Part shown: positions 37,762 to 46,862 of the stretch, one piece after another
How positions within the stretch are numbered: the first letter of the stretch is position 1
Layout of the letters: each line of letters starts with the position of its first letter
NCBI RefSeq assembly: GCF_000716715.1
Contig: NZ_JNYJ01000007.1
Coordinates: 248,001 to 312,000 of the forward strand
From: Dactylosporangium aurantiacum
GTDB lineage: Bacteria > Actinomycetota > Actinomycetes > Mycobacteriales > Micromonosporaceae
Direction: 5' to 3'
Length of the DNA stretch: 64,000 bases
The notes under the pieces: generated by a model
Database searches by the model: none
The model's input: only the letters and a program-made list of their open reading frames with translations
What the model was told of the DNA's origin: nothing
Made by a program: the position numbers and the translations under genes

Positions 37762-38555
37762 TAGTCCTTGCGGGCGACCGCGGCGCAGCCGAACGCGTCG
37801 CCGTCGGGTGCGGTCTCGGCACCGGGGACCGGCCGCCAGTCGTGGGTCGCGACGACGCCGGGCTCCAGCAGGGTCAGGTCGCCGAACAGCTTCGCGACCT
37901 CCGCGCGGCTGCGCAGGATCAGCGGGTTGGGCGACGTGCGGTACATCTCCCAGGCGGCCTCCTCGGCGGGGGTGAGCGGCCGGTCGAGCCCGGCGTGGGA
38001 CAGCACGACGTGACTGCCGGGCACGCCGGCGTCGGCGTAGCCGCGCACGATGTCGGCGGGGCCCTCCTCGTCGGGCACGAAGTGCAGCACCGCGACGAGC
38101 AGGAACGCGATCGGCTCGGTGAAGTCGAACAGCCCCCGCACCTGCGGCGTGGCGAGCACCTCCGCGGGGGAGCGCAGGTCGGCGGCGACGACGGCGGTGC
38201 CGGGCACGTCGGCGAGGATCGCGCGGCTGTGGGCGACCGCCACCGGGTCGTGGTCGACGTAGACGACCTTGCCGCCCGGCACGAGCTCGTGCACGTTGCC
38301 CACCGTGGGGATGCCCGAGCCGAGGTCCAGGAACTGGCGCACGCCCTGCTCGGCGAGCATGGTCACCGCCCGGCGCAGGAACGCGCGGTTGCTGCGGGCC
38401 AGGGCCGCCACGACCGGCATGACCTTGAGGACCTGCTCCGCGAACGCGCGGTCGGCGGCGAAGTTGTGCGAGCCGCCCAGGTAGTAGTCATAGACGCGGG
38501 CCACGCTCGGCCGGTTGAGGTCCACGTCCGCGGGTGCCCAGCTCGGTCGCTCCAC
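37761..38555 (-). CDS. SAM-dependent methyltransferase of the DUF574 family
   Basis: This 264-residue protein is the actinomycete S-adenosylmethionine methyltransferase family formerly DUF574. Visible motifs are NRPSVARVYDYYLGGSHNF at the N-terminus, FLDLGSGIPTVGNVHE for SAM binding, VVYVDHDPVAVAHSRA and the C-terminal LLEPGVVATHDWRP. The substrate is unknown for nearly all members. Its stop touches the start of the GGDEF-EAL gene, so both are likely co-transcribed; in many actinomycetes this family is highly paralogous. Confidence 0.93.
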   Translation of the reverse strand: MERPSWAPADVDLNRPSVARVYDYYLGGSHNFAADRAFAEQVLKVMPVVAALARSNRAFLRRAVTMLAEQGVRQFLDLGSGIPTVGNVHELVPGGKVVYVDHDPVAVAHSRAILADVPGTAVVAADLRSPAEVLATPQVRGLFDFTEPIAFLLVAVLHFVPDEEGPADIVRGYADAGVPGSHVVLSHAGLDRPLTPAEEAAWEMYRTSPNPLILRSRAEVAKLFGDLTLLEPGVVATHDWRPVPGAETAPDGDAFGCAAVARKD

Positions 38556-38619
38556 CGATCAACACCTTTCGACCTCGGTCGTGCGGACTGCGCTCGTGTT
38601 CGGGCGCCTGCGAGCATAC

Positions 38620-38659
38620 GTGTGGGCGGGCAGGAGGAAAACCCGCTGCCCGCCCACAC
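38620..38659 (-). terminator. 14-bp stem terminator of the nucleotidase gene
   Basis: GTGTGGGCGGGCAG and CTGCCCGCCCACAC form a perfect 14-bp stem around a 12-base loop, 9 bp past the nucleotidase stop. It separates that gene from the methyltransferase promoter. Confidence 0.75.
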
Positions 38660-38668
38660 GGTCATCGA

Positions 38669-40519
38669 TCAGGCAATTCGCGTGATCCGGTTGACGGGGC
38701 CCGGAGCGACCGGACCCGGCGTCAGGTACGCGGTGAGGGCGTCGACGTCGAAGCCCGGCGCGTAGACCCGCGGGGCACCCGGCTGGTTCAGGTTGCTGAA
38801 CCCGTCGCCGCCGTTGGCCAGGAAGTCGTTCGTGGTCAGCTGGTACGTGGCGGCCGGGTCGATCGGCGTGCCGTTGAGCGCGATGTCGCTGACCTTCGAC
38901 CCGAGCGGGGCCGACGCCGTGTAGGTGTAGGTGAACCCGGCGGACACCTGCAGGATCTTCTGCGTGGTCTGCCCCTCGAAGCCCGTGAACTGCTGCTCGA
39001 GGACCTTCTTGAGCTGGGCGCCGGTGATCGGCTGGGTGACGACCAGGTTGTTGAACGGCTGGACCGTGAAGGCCTCGCCGTAGGTGACCTGGCCGGGCGC
39101 CTCGCCGCCGGGGGAGTTGGCGTAGATCAGCGACTGCCGGATGCCGCCCGGGTTCATCAGCGCGATCTGCGCGCCGGCCGAGGCGGTGTACTTGAGCTGC
39201 GCGTCGGCGATCACGTCACCGAGCGCGGACTCGCCGTTGGCCTGCGCGATGTTGGTGATGTCGGCGGTGATGCTGCCGATGACCTTGTTCGCCAGCGGCG
39301 CGACGGCCGTGCGGTACTTGTCGGCGATGACCTTGATCTTCGGGTCGACGAGCGCGGCGTTGCGCACGAAGTTGCCCGCCGCGTCCTTCTGCCACGTGCC
39401 GTCGGCGTTCTTCACGCCGTTCTCCACGATGACGTTGGTGGCGGACGCGTCGACGAACTTGCGCGTCTTGCGGTCCAGCGTCACGCGGATGTCGGTGACC
39501 AGGGTGCCGGCGGTGCCGGCGCTCGTCACGAGCGAGTTGGCGCCGGAGGAGTTCGGCAGCTCGCAGGTGTAGAAGCGGTGCGTGTGGCCGGAGACGACGA
39601 CGCCGTACGCGGGGTTGAGGCCCTTGACGATGTCGGTGATCGGGCCGGCGAAGTTGGCGCAGCCGGACGGGTCCAGCGGCGCGGGCGGGCTGCTCTGCAG
39701 GCCACCCTCGTGGATGACGAGCACCATCGACTTGATGCCGAGCCAGCCCAGGACGGTCGCGTACTGGTTCGCCGTCTGCACCTCGTCGCGGAAGTCGACG
39801 TTCTTGATGCCGGCCGGGTTGACGATGCCCGGCGTGCCCTCGAGGGTCATGCCGACGTACGCCACCGGGACGCCGTCGTAGAACTTGATCGTGAACGGCA
39901 GCAGGACCGGCAGCTTGGTGGACTTGCTGGTCACGTTGGCCGCGAGGTACGGGAACTGGGCGCCGGCGAAGCCGTCGCCGTCCTGGCAGCCGTCCACCGG
40001 GTGGCAGCCGCCGAACTGGATGCGCTTGAGCTCGTCGACGCCCTCGTCGAACTCGTGGTTGCCGACGGACGCGACGTCGACGCCCATCGCGTTGAGGACC
40101 TCGATCGCCGGCTCGTCGTGGAACGCGGCGCTGACCAGCGGCGTGGCGCCGATGTTGTCACCGGCCACGACCGTGTCGCTGTTGTGCACGCCGCCGGCCT
40201 CCGCCGCCTGGCGCAGCTTGGTCAGCCAGGTGCTGAGGTATTCGGCGCCGCCCGCCGGGGTGCCGTTGATGAGCCCGCCGCTGCCCAGCGGCGGGTCGAT
40301 GTTGCCGTGGAAGTCGTTGAACCCGAGCAGCTGCGCGGACGTCGTCGGCCCGGTCTTCTGGCTGAACGACACGTTCGCCGGCGTGAGCGGTGTCCAACGG
40401 TCGGACTGCTCGGCTGGGCCCGACTTGGCTAAGGGCAGCAAGGCGACAACCGCGACGGCGAGCGTCGGCACCGCGAGGTGCTGAGCGATCCGCCACGCGC
40501 GGGCGCGGGGCTGGGCCAT
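38669..40519 (-). CDS. Secreted bifunctional metallophosphatase/5'-nucleotidase
   Basis: This roughly 616-residue exported enzyme starts with a signal peptide (MAQPRARAWRIAQHLAVPTLAVAVVALLPL), placed at ATG 40519 after AAGGAGAG. The calcineurin-type metallophosphatase domain shows LLGFNDFHGNI, VVAGDNIGATPLVS, SVGNHEFDEG, VVIHEGG-like LVIHEGGL and GHTHRFY. The 5'-nucleotidase C-terminal domain shows IALMNPGGIRQSL, TYGEAFTVQPFNN and TTNDFLANGGDGF. It should scavenge phosphate and nucleosides from external nucleotides. No membrane anchor is visible at the C-terminus. Confidence 0.93.
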   Translation of the reverse strand: MAQPRARAWRIAQHLAVPTLAVAVVALLPLAKSGPAEQSDRWTPLTPANVSFSQKTGPTTSAQLLGFNDFHGNIDPPLGSGGLINGTPAGGAEYLSTWLTKLRQAAEAGGVHNSDTVVAGDNIGATPLVSAAFHDEPAIEVLNAMGVDVASVGNHEFDEGVDELKRIQFGGCHPVDGCQDGDGFAGAQFPYLAANVTSKSTKLPVLLPFTIKFYDGVPVAYVGMTLEGTPGIVNPAGIKNVDFRDEVQTANQYATVLGWLGIKSMVLVIHEGGLQSSPPAPLDPSGCANFAGPITDIVKGLNPAYGVVVSGHTHRFYTCELPNSSGANSLVTSAGTAGTLVTDIRVTLDRKTRKFVDASATNVIVENGVKNADGTWQKDAAGNFVRNAALVDPKIKVIADKYRTAVAPLANKVIGSITADITNIAQANGESALGDVIADAQLKYTASAGAQIALMNPGGIRQSLIYANSPGGEAPGQVTYGEAFTVQPFNNLVVTQPITGAQLKKVLEQQFTGFEGQTTQKILQVSAGFTYTYTASAPLGSKVSDIALNGTPIDPAATYQLTTNDFLANGGDGFSNLNQPGAPRVYAPGFDVDALTAYLTPGPVAPGPVNRITRIA

Positions 40520-40752
40520 GTTCTCTCCTTCAGGAAGACATGCGTCGACGGCCATCCTTCCGTAGCGGTCGATCCCGCACGAGCGTCTGCCGGAGGCGTA
40601 CAGATGGCATGCGGGTGAATGCGAGGGTCCTACCGGGATCGACGGCGTCCGGCTGACCGATCGGGCCGCCGACTGCGCACGATCGTCGACGCTGCGCGAT
40701 GCTGTGCGGACGCAAGGTATCCGGTAGGTTTTTCGAAAAGGGGGCTGACACC

Positions 40753-41715
40753 ATGCTGAGGCGAGCCGCGACCGTCCTGGTCGTCGTCGCGTCCGCGGTC
40801 TGGGTGTCGCCCGCGCCGGTCCTCGCCGTCGAGCCCGGCGACTGGACGCCGGTCTTCTCCGAGTCCTTCGACGACCCCGGGGCCCTGCCGCCCGGGTGCG
40901 CCGCCTACGACGGGGTGGCCGACGGCACCCTCGGTGGCGCCGGCGGCGAGGGTGGCGGTGGCGCCGAGGCCAGCTACTTCCGGCCCGAGGCGGTCACCGT
41001 CTCCGGCGGCCGGCTGCACCTCGCCCTGCACCGGCGCGCGTACGGAGGCCGGCAGTTCGTCACCGGTGAGCTGCGCTGCCTCGGCGCCGCCCAGCAGTTC
41101 GGCCGCTACGAGTTCCGCGCCCGGGTGGCGGTGGGCGCGGGGATCTCCTCGGTCGCCATGCTGCGCCCGGTGGACGAGCCGCCCGGGCAGGACGCCTCGC
41201 AGCTGGAGATCACCGCCCGGCCCGGCGGGGAGCAGGGGCTGGTGCGCAACGGCACCGGCGCGCAGACCTCGGTGCGGCCGCTGCCGGGCCCGTTCAGCGA
41301 CTGGCACGCCTACACCATCGAGTGGGCGCCCACGGGCTTCCGCGTCCTCGTCGACGGCAAGGAACGCGCCGCCGACCCGGGCGTGTCGACCCGGCACCGC
41401 TGGTTCGGCTTCGCGGTCACCACCGGCGGGCCGGGCACCCAGGGCAGCCCGGGCACCCCCGGGCCGTCGACGGCGCTGCCCGCCGAGTTCGAGGTCGACT
41501 ACCTGCGCGTGTACGCCTACGCCCCGGACTCGCCCCTGCCCGCCGGCGCCGCCCAGCCGTCCACGGTGCACAACGCGGTGCCCGGCTCGCCGGGCGGGCA
41601 CCGGTGGTCGCTGTGGCTCGCGGTCGTGGCCACGGCGATGGCGGCGGTCGCGCTGTTCGCGTTCGTGCTGCGCAAGACCCGGCCGCACCGCCCGCCGCCG
41701 GCGCACCGCGCCTGA
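40753..41715 (+). CDS. GH16-fold secreted/membrane protein with degenerate active site
   Basis: This 320-residue protein has a signal peptide, a beta-jelly-roll of the glycoside hydrolase 16 type (FSESFDDPG, QFGRYEFRARVAVGAGISS, DWHAYTIEWAPTGFRVLVDG, FEVDYLRVYAY) and a C-terminal transmembrane helix (WLAVVATAMAAVALFAFVL) with a basic tail. Where active GH16 enzymes carry ExDxxE, this one reads QLEITA at residues 150-155, so nucleophile and acid/base are lost. It is probably a carbohydrate-binding or wall-sensing protein rather than a glucanase. ATG at 40753 follows AAGGGGG. Confidence 0.72.
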   Translation: MLRRAATVLVVVASAVWVSPAPVLAVEPGDWTPVFSESFDDPGALPPGCAAYDGVADGTLGGAGGEGGGGAEASYFRPEAVTVSGGRLHLALHRRAYGGRQFVTGELRCLGAAQQFGRYEFRARVAVGAGISSVAMLRPVDEPPGQDASQLEITARPGGEQGLVRNGTGAQTSVRPLPGPFSDWHAYTIEWAPTGFRVLVDGKERAADPGVSTRHRWFGFAVTTGGPGTQGSPGTPGPSTALPAEFEVDYLRVYAYAPDSPLPAGAAQPSTVHNAVPGSPGGHRWSLWLAVVATAMAAVALFAFVLRKTRPHRPPPAHRA

Positions 41716-41795
41716 CCCCCGGTCCCGCGGTCCGCGCGTCGCGCTGAGAGCGAACAGGGCAGCCGGCCGGCGCGCCGGCGGCGAAGGATCGCCGG

Positions 41796-42767
41796 ATGAG
41801 AATCCTTGTACTCGGCGGCACCGTGTTCCTCGGCCGGGCGATCGCCCGGCAGGCCCTGGCCGCCGGCCACGATGTCACCTGCGCGGCCCGCGGCACGTCC
41901 GGCGACCCCGTCGACGGCGCCCGGTTCGTGACCGCCGACCGGTCCCGGCCGGGCGGCCTGAGCAACGTCGAAGGCACCTTCGACGCGGTCGTGGACGTCG
42001 CCCGCACCCCCAGCCACGTGCGGCACATGGTCGCCGAGCTGGCCGGCCGGGTCGGGCACGTCACGTACGTGTCCAGCTGCTCCGTGTATGCCGACATCGC
42101 GACCCCCGACCTGTCCGAGGCGACCGCGCCGCTGCTCCCACCGGCCCCGCCGGAGCTCGACGACCCGGCCGCCGGTGTCGAGGAGTACGGCCGCTGCAAA
42201 GTCACCTGCGAGCAGCTCATCCTGGAGGCGTTCCCCGACGTCTTCGTCAACCGGGCCGGGCTCATCGTCGGGCCCGAGGACCCGACCGGCCGCTTCGACT
42301 ACTGGGTCGCCCGGCACGCCCGCGGCGGCGAGATCCTCACTCCCGGTGACCCCGACGACCGGGTGCAGTACGTGGACGTCCGCGACCTGGCCGACTGGAC
42401 GCTGCGGGCCGTGCAGGAGGGGCTGACCGGGATCTTCAACGGCATCGGTGCCCCGATGACCCGCCGGGAGTTCCACGCCGGGTTCGGCGGCGACGGCACG
42501 CTCACCTGGGTCCCGCAGGACTTCCTGACCGAGCACGACGTCCGGCCGTGGTCCGGCCCGCGATCCCTGCCACTGTGGTTGCCTTTGCCCGAATTCGCCG
42601 GGTTCCTGACTCGGGACACCTCCGCGGCCCTCGCCGCCGGGCTGCGCACCCGGCCGCTGCGGGAAACGGCGGCCGACACCCTCGCGTCATTCAGTGACAT
42701 ACACCACATCACTGGTCTCACCGAAGAGGAAGAAGTCGGCCTGTTGCGGGAATGGCACGCTCGGTAG
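41796..42767 (+). CDS. NAD-dependent epimerase/dehydratase (extended SDR)
   Basis: This 323-residue protein begins with the NAD-binding loop LGGTVFLGRAIAR and has YVSSCSVYAD followed by the catalytic pair in EEYGRCK (YxxxK). Such short-chain dehydrogenase/reductase proteins act on sugar nucleotides or as isoflavone-reductase-like enzymes. The substrate is not deducible, and no sugar biosynthesis gene lies nearby. The gene stands alone between the GH16-like gene and the sigma gene. Confidence 0.88.
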   Translation: MRILVLGGTVFLGRAIARQALAAGHDVTCAARGTSGDPVDGARFVTADRSRPGGLSNVEGTFDAVVDVARTPSHVRHMVAELAGRVGHVTYVSSCSVYADIATPDLSEATAPLLPPAPPELDDPAAGVEEYGRCKVTCEQLILEAFPDVFVNRAGLIVGPEDPTGRFDYWVARHARGGEILTPGDPDDRVQYVDVRDLADWTLRAVQEGLTGIFNGIGAPMTRREFHAGFGGDGTLTWVPQDFLTEHDVRPWSGPRSLPLWLPLPEFAGFLTRDTSAALAAGLRTRPLRETAADTLASFSDIHHITGLTEEEEVGLLREWHAR

Positions 42768-43162
42768 GCGGGAGTGTGACGAGCACGTCAGCATTTCGAC
42801 AGACGGCGGCACGCGTCGATTTCTACGGATACCTGCGCATTTGCCTGTCATCCGGCCGACGGTTGCCGATGAACAGCCGTGACCCCGGTCCCAGTCAGCG
42901 CCGTTCCCAGGGAACTCACAGCGAGTTTAGGCGTCTGACGGGCAGGAATACCACGTATCACTTGTTGGAACCGAAGCGAACCGGAGCTGCTCCCGAGTCG
43001 TCTAGGTAAGTGGTGCAACTCTCACGGGTCGTCACCGGAATCGCCCGCGAGGGTGGAATTCCGCAGGCCACGTGGCCGTTGTGTAGGGGGCATACCCGGG
43101 GGGCACCCGTTTTAGCAGGGTGAAACGGGGAAGGCGAAGGATGGACGGGGAGGGGCCCGAAG
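42768..43162. other. 395-bp intergenic region upstream of the sigma gene
   Basis: No credible gene is present: a short open frame at 42752-43009 lacks family features and a good start. The base composition is lower in GC than the neighbours, and the region probably holds the promoter and leader of the sigma factor gene. I could not assign a specific promoter with confidence. Confidence 0.5.
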
Positions 43163-44107
43163 GTGGAGAACGTGAAAGTGGAGATGCGACCCGATACAGG
43201 TGCCGAAGAGCGCGACCTGGTTGGTGTCTACCTGCATGAGATCTCCCGCACGCCGCTGCTCGACGCCGCTTCTGAGGTCGAGCTTTCCAAGGCGGTCGAG
43301 GCCGGTCTCTATGCGGAGCACCTGCTGGACGAGGGCGAGCTGCCCGACGGTGTGAGCACCGCCGAGCTGCAGCGCCTCGTCGACGAGGGTGAGCGCGCGA
43401 AGGACCGGTTCATCCGGGCCAACCTGCGCCTCGTCGTGTCGATCGCGCGACGCTACGTGCGGTCCGGCATGCCGATGCTCGACCTGATCCAGGAGGGCAA
43501 CACCGGCCTGGTCCGAGCCGTCGAGAAGTTCGACTACGTGCGCGGCTACAAGTTCTCGACATATGCGACATGGTGGATCCGCCAGGCGATCAGCCGGGCG
43601 ATCGCGCAGCAGGAGCGCACCGTCCGGCTGCCCGTCCACCTCGTCGAAGACGTCAACCGGATGCGCAACGTCGCGCGTCAGCTCACCCGGGAGCTCGGCA
43701 ACGACCCCGAGCCCGAGCAGCTCGCCACCGCACTCGGCGTCCCCGTCGAGCGCGTCCACGAGCTCAAGCGCTGGTCCCAGGACACGGTCTCGCTCGACAC
43801 TCCTGTCGGCGACGACGGTGACACCAGCCTCGGCGACCTGGTCTCCGACTCCGACGCGCCGTCGCCGGAGGACGTGGTCCTCGCCGCCCTGGAGCGCCAG
43901 CGCATCGAGGGCCTGCTCAACCACCTCGACGACCGGTCGGCGGGCATCATGCGCGCCCGGTACGGTCTGGAGGACGGTCGCGAGCACTCGCTGACCGAGG
44001 TCGCGAGCCGGTTCTCCCTGTCCCGTGAGCGCATCCGGCAGCTGGAGATCCAGGCCCTCGGCCGGCTCCGCGAGCTGGCCCGCGCCGAAGGTCTCCAGGC
44101 CGCCTAG
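43163..44107 (+). CDS. Group-2 sigma-70 family RNA polymerase sigma factor (SigB/HrdA-D type)
   Basis: This 314-residue sigma factor has region 1.2 ([16 protein letters not shown]), region 2 ([50 protein letters not shown], the classic -10 binding and core-binding block), region 3 ([13 protein letters not shown]) and region 4 ([30 protein letters not shown]). The long N-terminal region 1.1 of the primary sigma is absent, so it is a non-essential stress or stationary-phase sigma. GTG at 43163 follows GGAGGGG; GTG at 43172 is possible. No anti-sigma factor lies next to it. Confidence 0.93.
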   Translation: MENVKVEMRPDTGAEERDLVGVYLHEISRTPLLDAASEVELSKAVEAGLYAEHLLDEGELPDGVSTAELQRLVDEGERAKDRFIRANLRLVVSIARRYVRSGMPMLDLIQEGNTGLVRAVEKFDYVRGYKFSTYATWWIRQAISRAIAQQERTVRLPVHLVEDVNRMRNVARQLTRELGNDPEPEQLATALGVPVERVHELKRWSQDTVSLDTPVGDDGDTSLGDLVSDSDAPSPEDVVLAALERQRIEGLLNHLDDRSAGIMRARYGLEDGREHSLTEVASRFSLSRERIRQLEIQALGRLRELARAEGLQAA

Positions 44108-44160
44108 GTCGCCTGGAGCGACCCGGCCGGGTCGCCGATCCGGCCGCCCCGACGATCCGC

Positions 44161-44188
44161 AGCCCCTGACCCGCCCGGGTCGGGGGCT
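44161..44188. terminator. Bidirectional 13-bp hairpin between sigma gene and convergent membrane protein gene
   Basis: AGCCCCTGACCCG and CGGGTCGGGGGCT form a 13-bp stem with one T-G wobble and a two-base centre. It sits between two convergent genes. No T-run follows. Confidence 0.75.
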
Positions 44189-44194
44189 GTCGCG

Positions 44195-44626
44195 TCAGTA
44201 GGGGTCGCCGCACACCTTCCAGGTGCCCGACTCCTTCAGCAGCTGGAAGGTGTGGGCGTCCCGGCCGCCGCCGGCGTAGGAGACGTCCGCGGTGATGCTG
44301 GCCGTCTCGCGCCCGTTGCTGGTGTTGTACCCGCCGCCCCAGTGCACGTCGTGCGCGACCGGCTTGCGCCGGTCGACCACCTCGGCGAACGCCGGCGGCT
44401 CGAAGCGGGACCGCGTCGCCGCGCACAGCCGGTCGTAGGCGCCGGTGAGGTTGCCGGCCTCCAGGTCGGTCAGGAACGCCGAGGTCGCCTCGCCGGCCGC
44501 CTTCGTGGCGCTGTTGAAGAAGAACAACCCGACCGCGCCGCCACCGCAGCAGCACAGCGCGACCAGGGCGGCGACGATGACCAGCACGAGCTTCATCGAG
44601 CTGCGGCGGCTGCGGGGTTGGCTCAC
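44195..44626 (-). CDS. Small membrane-anchored DUF4878-like protein
   Basis: This roughly 143-residue protein has a basic start (SQPRSRRSSMKL), one hydrophobic helix with CCCGGG inside (VLVIVAALVALCCCGGGAVGLFFF) and an exported domain beginning ATSAFLTDLEAGNLTGAYDRLC that ends in GTWKVCGDPY. This resembles NTF2-like DUF4878 domains. GTG at 44626 gives a charged n-region; ATG at 44596 is also possible. It lies ten bases after the methyltransferase stop and may be co-transcribed with it. The function is unknown. Confidence 0.65.
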   Translation of the reverse strand: MSQPRSRRSSMKLVLVIVAALVALCCCGGGAVGLFFFNSATKAAGEATSAFLTDLEAGNLTGAYDRLCAATRSRFEPPAFAEVVDRRKPVAHDVHWGGGYNTSNGRETASITADVSYAGGGRDAHTFQLLKESGTWKVCGDPY

Positions 44627-44636
44627 GCGCGTGATC

Positions 44637-45383
44637 TTAGGGTCGGTGCGCCACCACGAACAGTCGTGGAAACGGCAGTATCGTGCCGAACGGCTCGCGG
44701 GGGTACCGCTGCCGCAGCTCGGCCGCGACCCGGGCGCGGAAGTCGTCGAGCGCGGCGCCGGACAGCGCGTCGAAGTACGGCCGCAGCCCCGTGCCGCTGA
44801 ACCACTCCAGCACCGGGTCGTCACCCGGCAGGACGTGGTAATACGTGGTCTCCCACGCGTCCACGGCGAGGCCGAGCCCGGCCAGGGTGCGCACGTACCA
44901 GGCCGGCTCCCGCACGGGCGACGCGCCGCGCGGGCCGGGCACGGCCGGGTCGAGCACCGAGGCGTCGAGGATCGGGCCGCCGGTCGGCACCTGGAAGGCG
45001 AGCGTGCCGCCGTCGTCGAGGGCGGCGGCGAGCACCGGCAGCAGCGCGGCGTGGTCGGGCACCCACTGCAGCGAGGCGTTGGCGACGATGACGTCGACCG
45101 AGCCGCGCTGCGGCCGCCACCCGGCGATGTCACCGAGCTGGAACGACAGCTGCGGCGTGGCCAGGGGCGCCGCGGCGGCGAGCATCTGCGGCGAGGCGTC
45201 GATGCCCAGCACGGCCGCGTCCGGGTACCGGGCGGCGAGGGTCGCGGTCAGGGTGCCCGGCCCGCAGCCGAGGTCGACGACCGCGACCGGGGCGGTGGTC
45301 GGGATGCGGGCGACCAGCTCGTGGAAGGGGCGGGCCCGCTCGTCGGCGAAGCGGGCGTACTGCTCGGGATCCCAGGAGGCCAT
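44637..45383 (-). CDS. tam: Trans-aconitate 2-methyltransferase
   Basis: This 248-residue SAM-dependent methyltransferase matches Tam closely: WDPEQYARFADERARPFHELV at the N-terminus, VVDLGCGPGTLT for SAM binding, VLGIDASPQML, VANASLQWVPDH, and ETTYYHVLPGDDPVLEWFSGTGLRP near the C-terminus. Tam methylates trans-aconitate, a spontaneous isomerisation product that inhibits aconitase. It stands between the NlpC/P60 gene and the small membrane protein gene on the same strand. Confidence 0.92.
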   Translation of the reverse strand: MASWDPEQYARFADERARPFHELVARIPTTAPVAVVDLGCGPGTLTATLAARYPDAAVLGIDASPQMLAAAAPLATPQLSFQLGDIAGWRPQRGSVDVIVANASLQWVPDHAALLPVLAAALDDGGTLAFQVPTGGPILDASVLDPAVPGPRGASPVREPAWYVRTLAGLGLAVDAWETTYYHVLPGDDPVLEWFSGTGLRPYFDALSGAALDDFRARVAAELRQRYPREPFGTILPFPRLFVVAHRP

Positions 45384-45432
45384 GCCCCATCTTGCCGGGC
45401 ATGGCCTCCTGGCGGACGAGCGGGACGGCGCG

Positions 45433-46437
45433 CTACTTGTGCGGTCGGCCGAAGCCGTAGGTGTCCGTGCGCTTGTCGATCAGCGCGACCTCGACGTTCC
45501 GGCCCGTGGTCGGCGCGTGGATCATCTTGCCGTTGCCGATGTAGATGCCCACATGCCCCAGGCCTCGGAAGAAGGCCAGGTCGCCGGGGGAGAGCGCGGA
45601 CCGCGACACGTGGGTCACCTGGTTCCACTGCCTCGCGGCGTTGTGGTCCAGGGAGACGCCTGCCTGCTTCCACGCCATCATGGTCAGGCCGGAGCAGTCC
45701 CAGCTGCTCGGTCCGGCGGAGCCCCAGTGGTAGGGCTCGCCGAGCTGGGCGCAGGCGAAGGCGACGGGCGCGTTCGCCGGGCTCGTGCACTCGGCACCGA
45801 GCGCGACCTTGACACCGGTGGAGCCGGTGCCGCCGGCCGTGGTGGCGCGGCGCCGGAGCTCCTCGAGCTTCTTGACGTCGCCCTCGATCTTCTTCTTCTT
45901 GGTCTCCAGCTCCGCCTTCTGCGCGTTCTCGGCGGCGAGGGTCTCGTCGATCTTCTTCTTCTCTTCGTCCAGCTTCGACTTGGCCGCCGTGGCGTCAGCG
46001 ATCTCGTGCTGCTGGTGCTTGCTGATCTGCTGCAGCGTGGTGAGCTGGTCGATCAGCGAGTCCGACGACTGTGCGTGCAGCACGACGTTGAGGTTCTGCA
46101 GCGGGCCGGAGCCCTTGAACGCCGCGACGGCGATGACGTCGACGTTGGCGTTGGCCGTGGCCATGCTGTCGGCCAGTGGCTGGAGCTTGGTCTGGAGGGT
46201 GGCCGCGGCCGCCTGGGTCGCCGCCAGCTCCACATTGATCTTGTTGTACGCCTCGACCAGGTCTTCGAGTTCGTTGCCCGACTTCTCGAGCTGGGCTTCG
46301 ATCTCGGCGAGGGTGGGATCGGCCTTGGCGACGCTCGCAGGCGCCACGACGGCCAGCGCGACGGCCCCGATGACCAGGGAGCGCAGCACGGACCGTTTGG
46401 CGCGGTGTCCAGCGGACAAGGGATGACCCTTCTTCAC
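45433..46437 (-). CDS. NlpC/P60 peptidoglycan endopeptidase with coiled coil (RipA-like)
   Basis: This 334-residue secreted protein has a signal peptide ending near VAKADP, a long coiled-coil region (residues 43-198, with KSKLDEEKKKIDETLAAENAQ-type heptads) and a C40 peptidase domain. The catalytic triad is Cys248 (WDCSGL), His295 (GHVGIYIG) and His307 (MIHAP). It cleaves peptide stems of peptidoglycan, and the coiled coil probably holds it inactive or recruits a partner. A c-di-AMP riboswitch lies directly in front of the gene, in line with the known control of wall hydrolases in actinomycetes. Confidence 0.93.
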   Translation of the reverse strand: MKKGHPLSAGHRAKRSVLRSLVIGAVALAVVAPASVAKADPTLAEIEAQLEKSGNELEDLVEAYNKINVELAATQAAAATLQTKLQPLADSMATANANVDVIAVAAFKGSGPLQNLNVVLHAQSSDSLIDQLTTLQQISKHQQHEIADATAAKSKLDEEKKKIDETLAAENAQKAELETKKKKIEGDVKKLEELRRRATTAGGTGSTGVKVALGAECTSPANAPVAFACAQLGEPYHWGSAGPSSWDCSGLTMMAWKQAGVSLDHNAARQWNQVTHVSRSALSPGDLAFFRGLGHVGIYIGNGKMIHAPTTGRNVEVALIDKRTDTYGFGRPHK

Positions 46438-46440
46438 CGA

Positions 46441-46596
46441 CCGCCTACCGGGTTAGCTGACGGGTTCGGGCGGGAAGAGTGCGCCCTACCGCGCTTCGCG
46501 GATTCACCCCAAGGACCCTGGGTCCCCGGCTCGACAGCGCCAGAGCGGCGCTCGACTCGGCGGCGCTTGCCCGGCGCCGCCCGGGGTGGGCGACGG
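46441..46596 (-). ncRNA. c-di-AMP (ydaO/yuaA-type) riboswitch
   Basis: The 5' leader of the NlpC/P60 gene, read on the minus strand, contains the conserved blocks of the ydaO motif in order: GCCGGGGACCCA, GGGGTGAATCCGCG, CGCGGTAGGG, and near the 3' end CCGAACCCGTCAGCTAACC followed by GGTAGGCGG. CCGTCGCC near the 5' end can pair with GGCGG to close the outer helix. The element ends three bases before the coding region as annotated. High c-di-AMP is expected to switch expression off, as shown for rpfA-type genes in Streptomyces. The 5' boundary is approximate. Confidence 0.88.
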
Positions 46597-46764
46597 ACTG
46601 CCGTGCAGGCCAGGACATAACTTAACGTGATCACCAACGAAGCGAAACCCGCGCGCGTCGTTGTCTATCTATTGCCCTAAAAGTCCGGATCACCGCCGGT
46701 CGTGAGTCCACATCGGACGGTGATGCGCCACCGAAGACGGTGTTGACGGACACACATTTGGGGC

Positions 46765-46793
46765 TTGATTCTGCTCTGAGACCCGGTTAAATA
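46765..46793 (+). promoter_or_regulatory. Candidate sigma-70 promoter of the liv-type operon
   Basis: TTGATT and TAAATA are separated by 17 bases, in an unusually AT-rich stretch (about 70 bp) in front of the first gene at 46863. The spacing and sequences fit a vegetative promoter. Confidence 0.4.
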
Positions 46794-46862
46794 CACGTAA
46801 CTTTATTCACCGTCGATGCACATAGTTCGCCCACTCCGAACACCCCCGGAGGAGCGTCACCC

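Noticed and set aside
42752..43009. 85-codon frame upstream of the sigma gene
   Set aside because: It begins inside the SDR gene, lacks a ribosome site of its own and has no recognisable sequence pattern.
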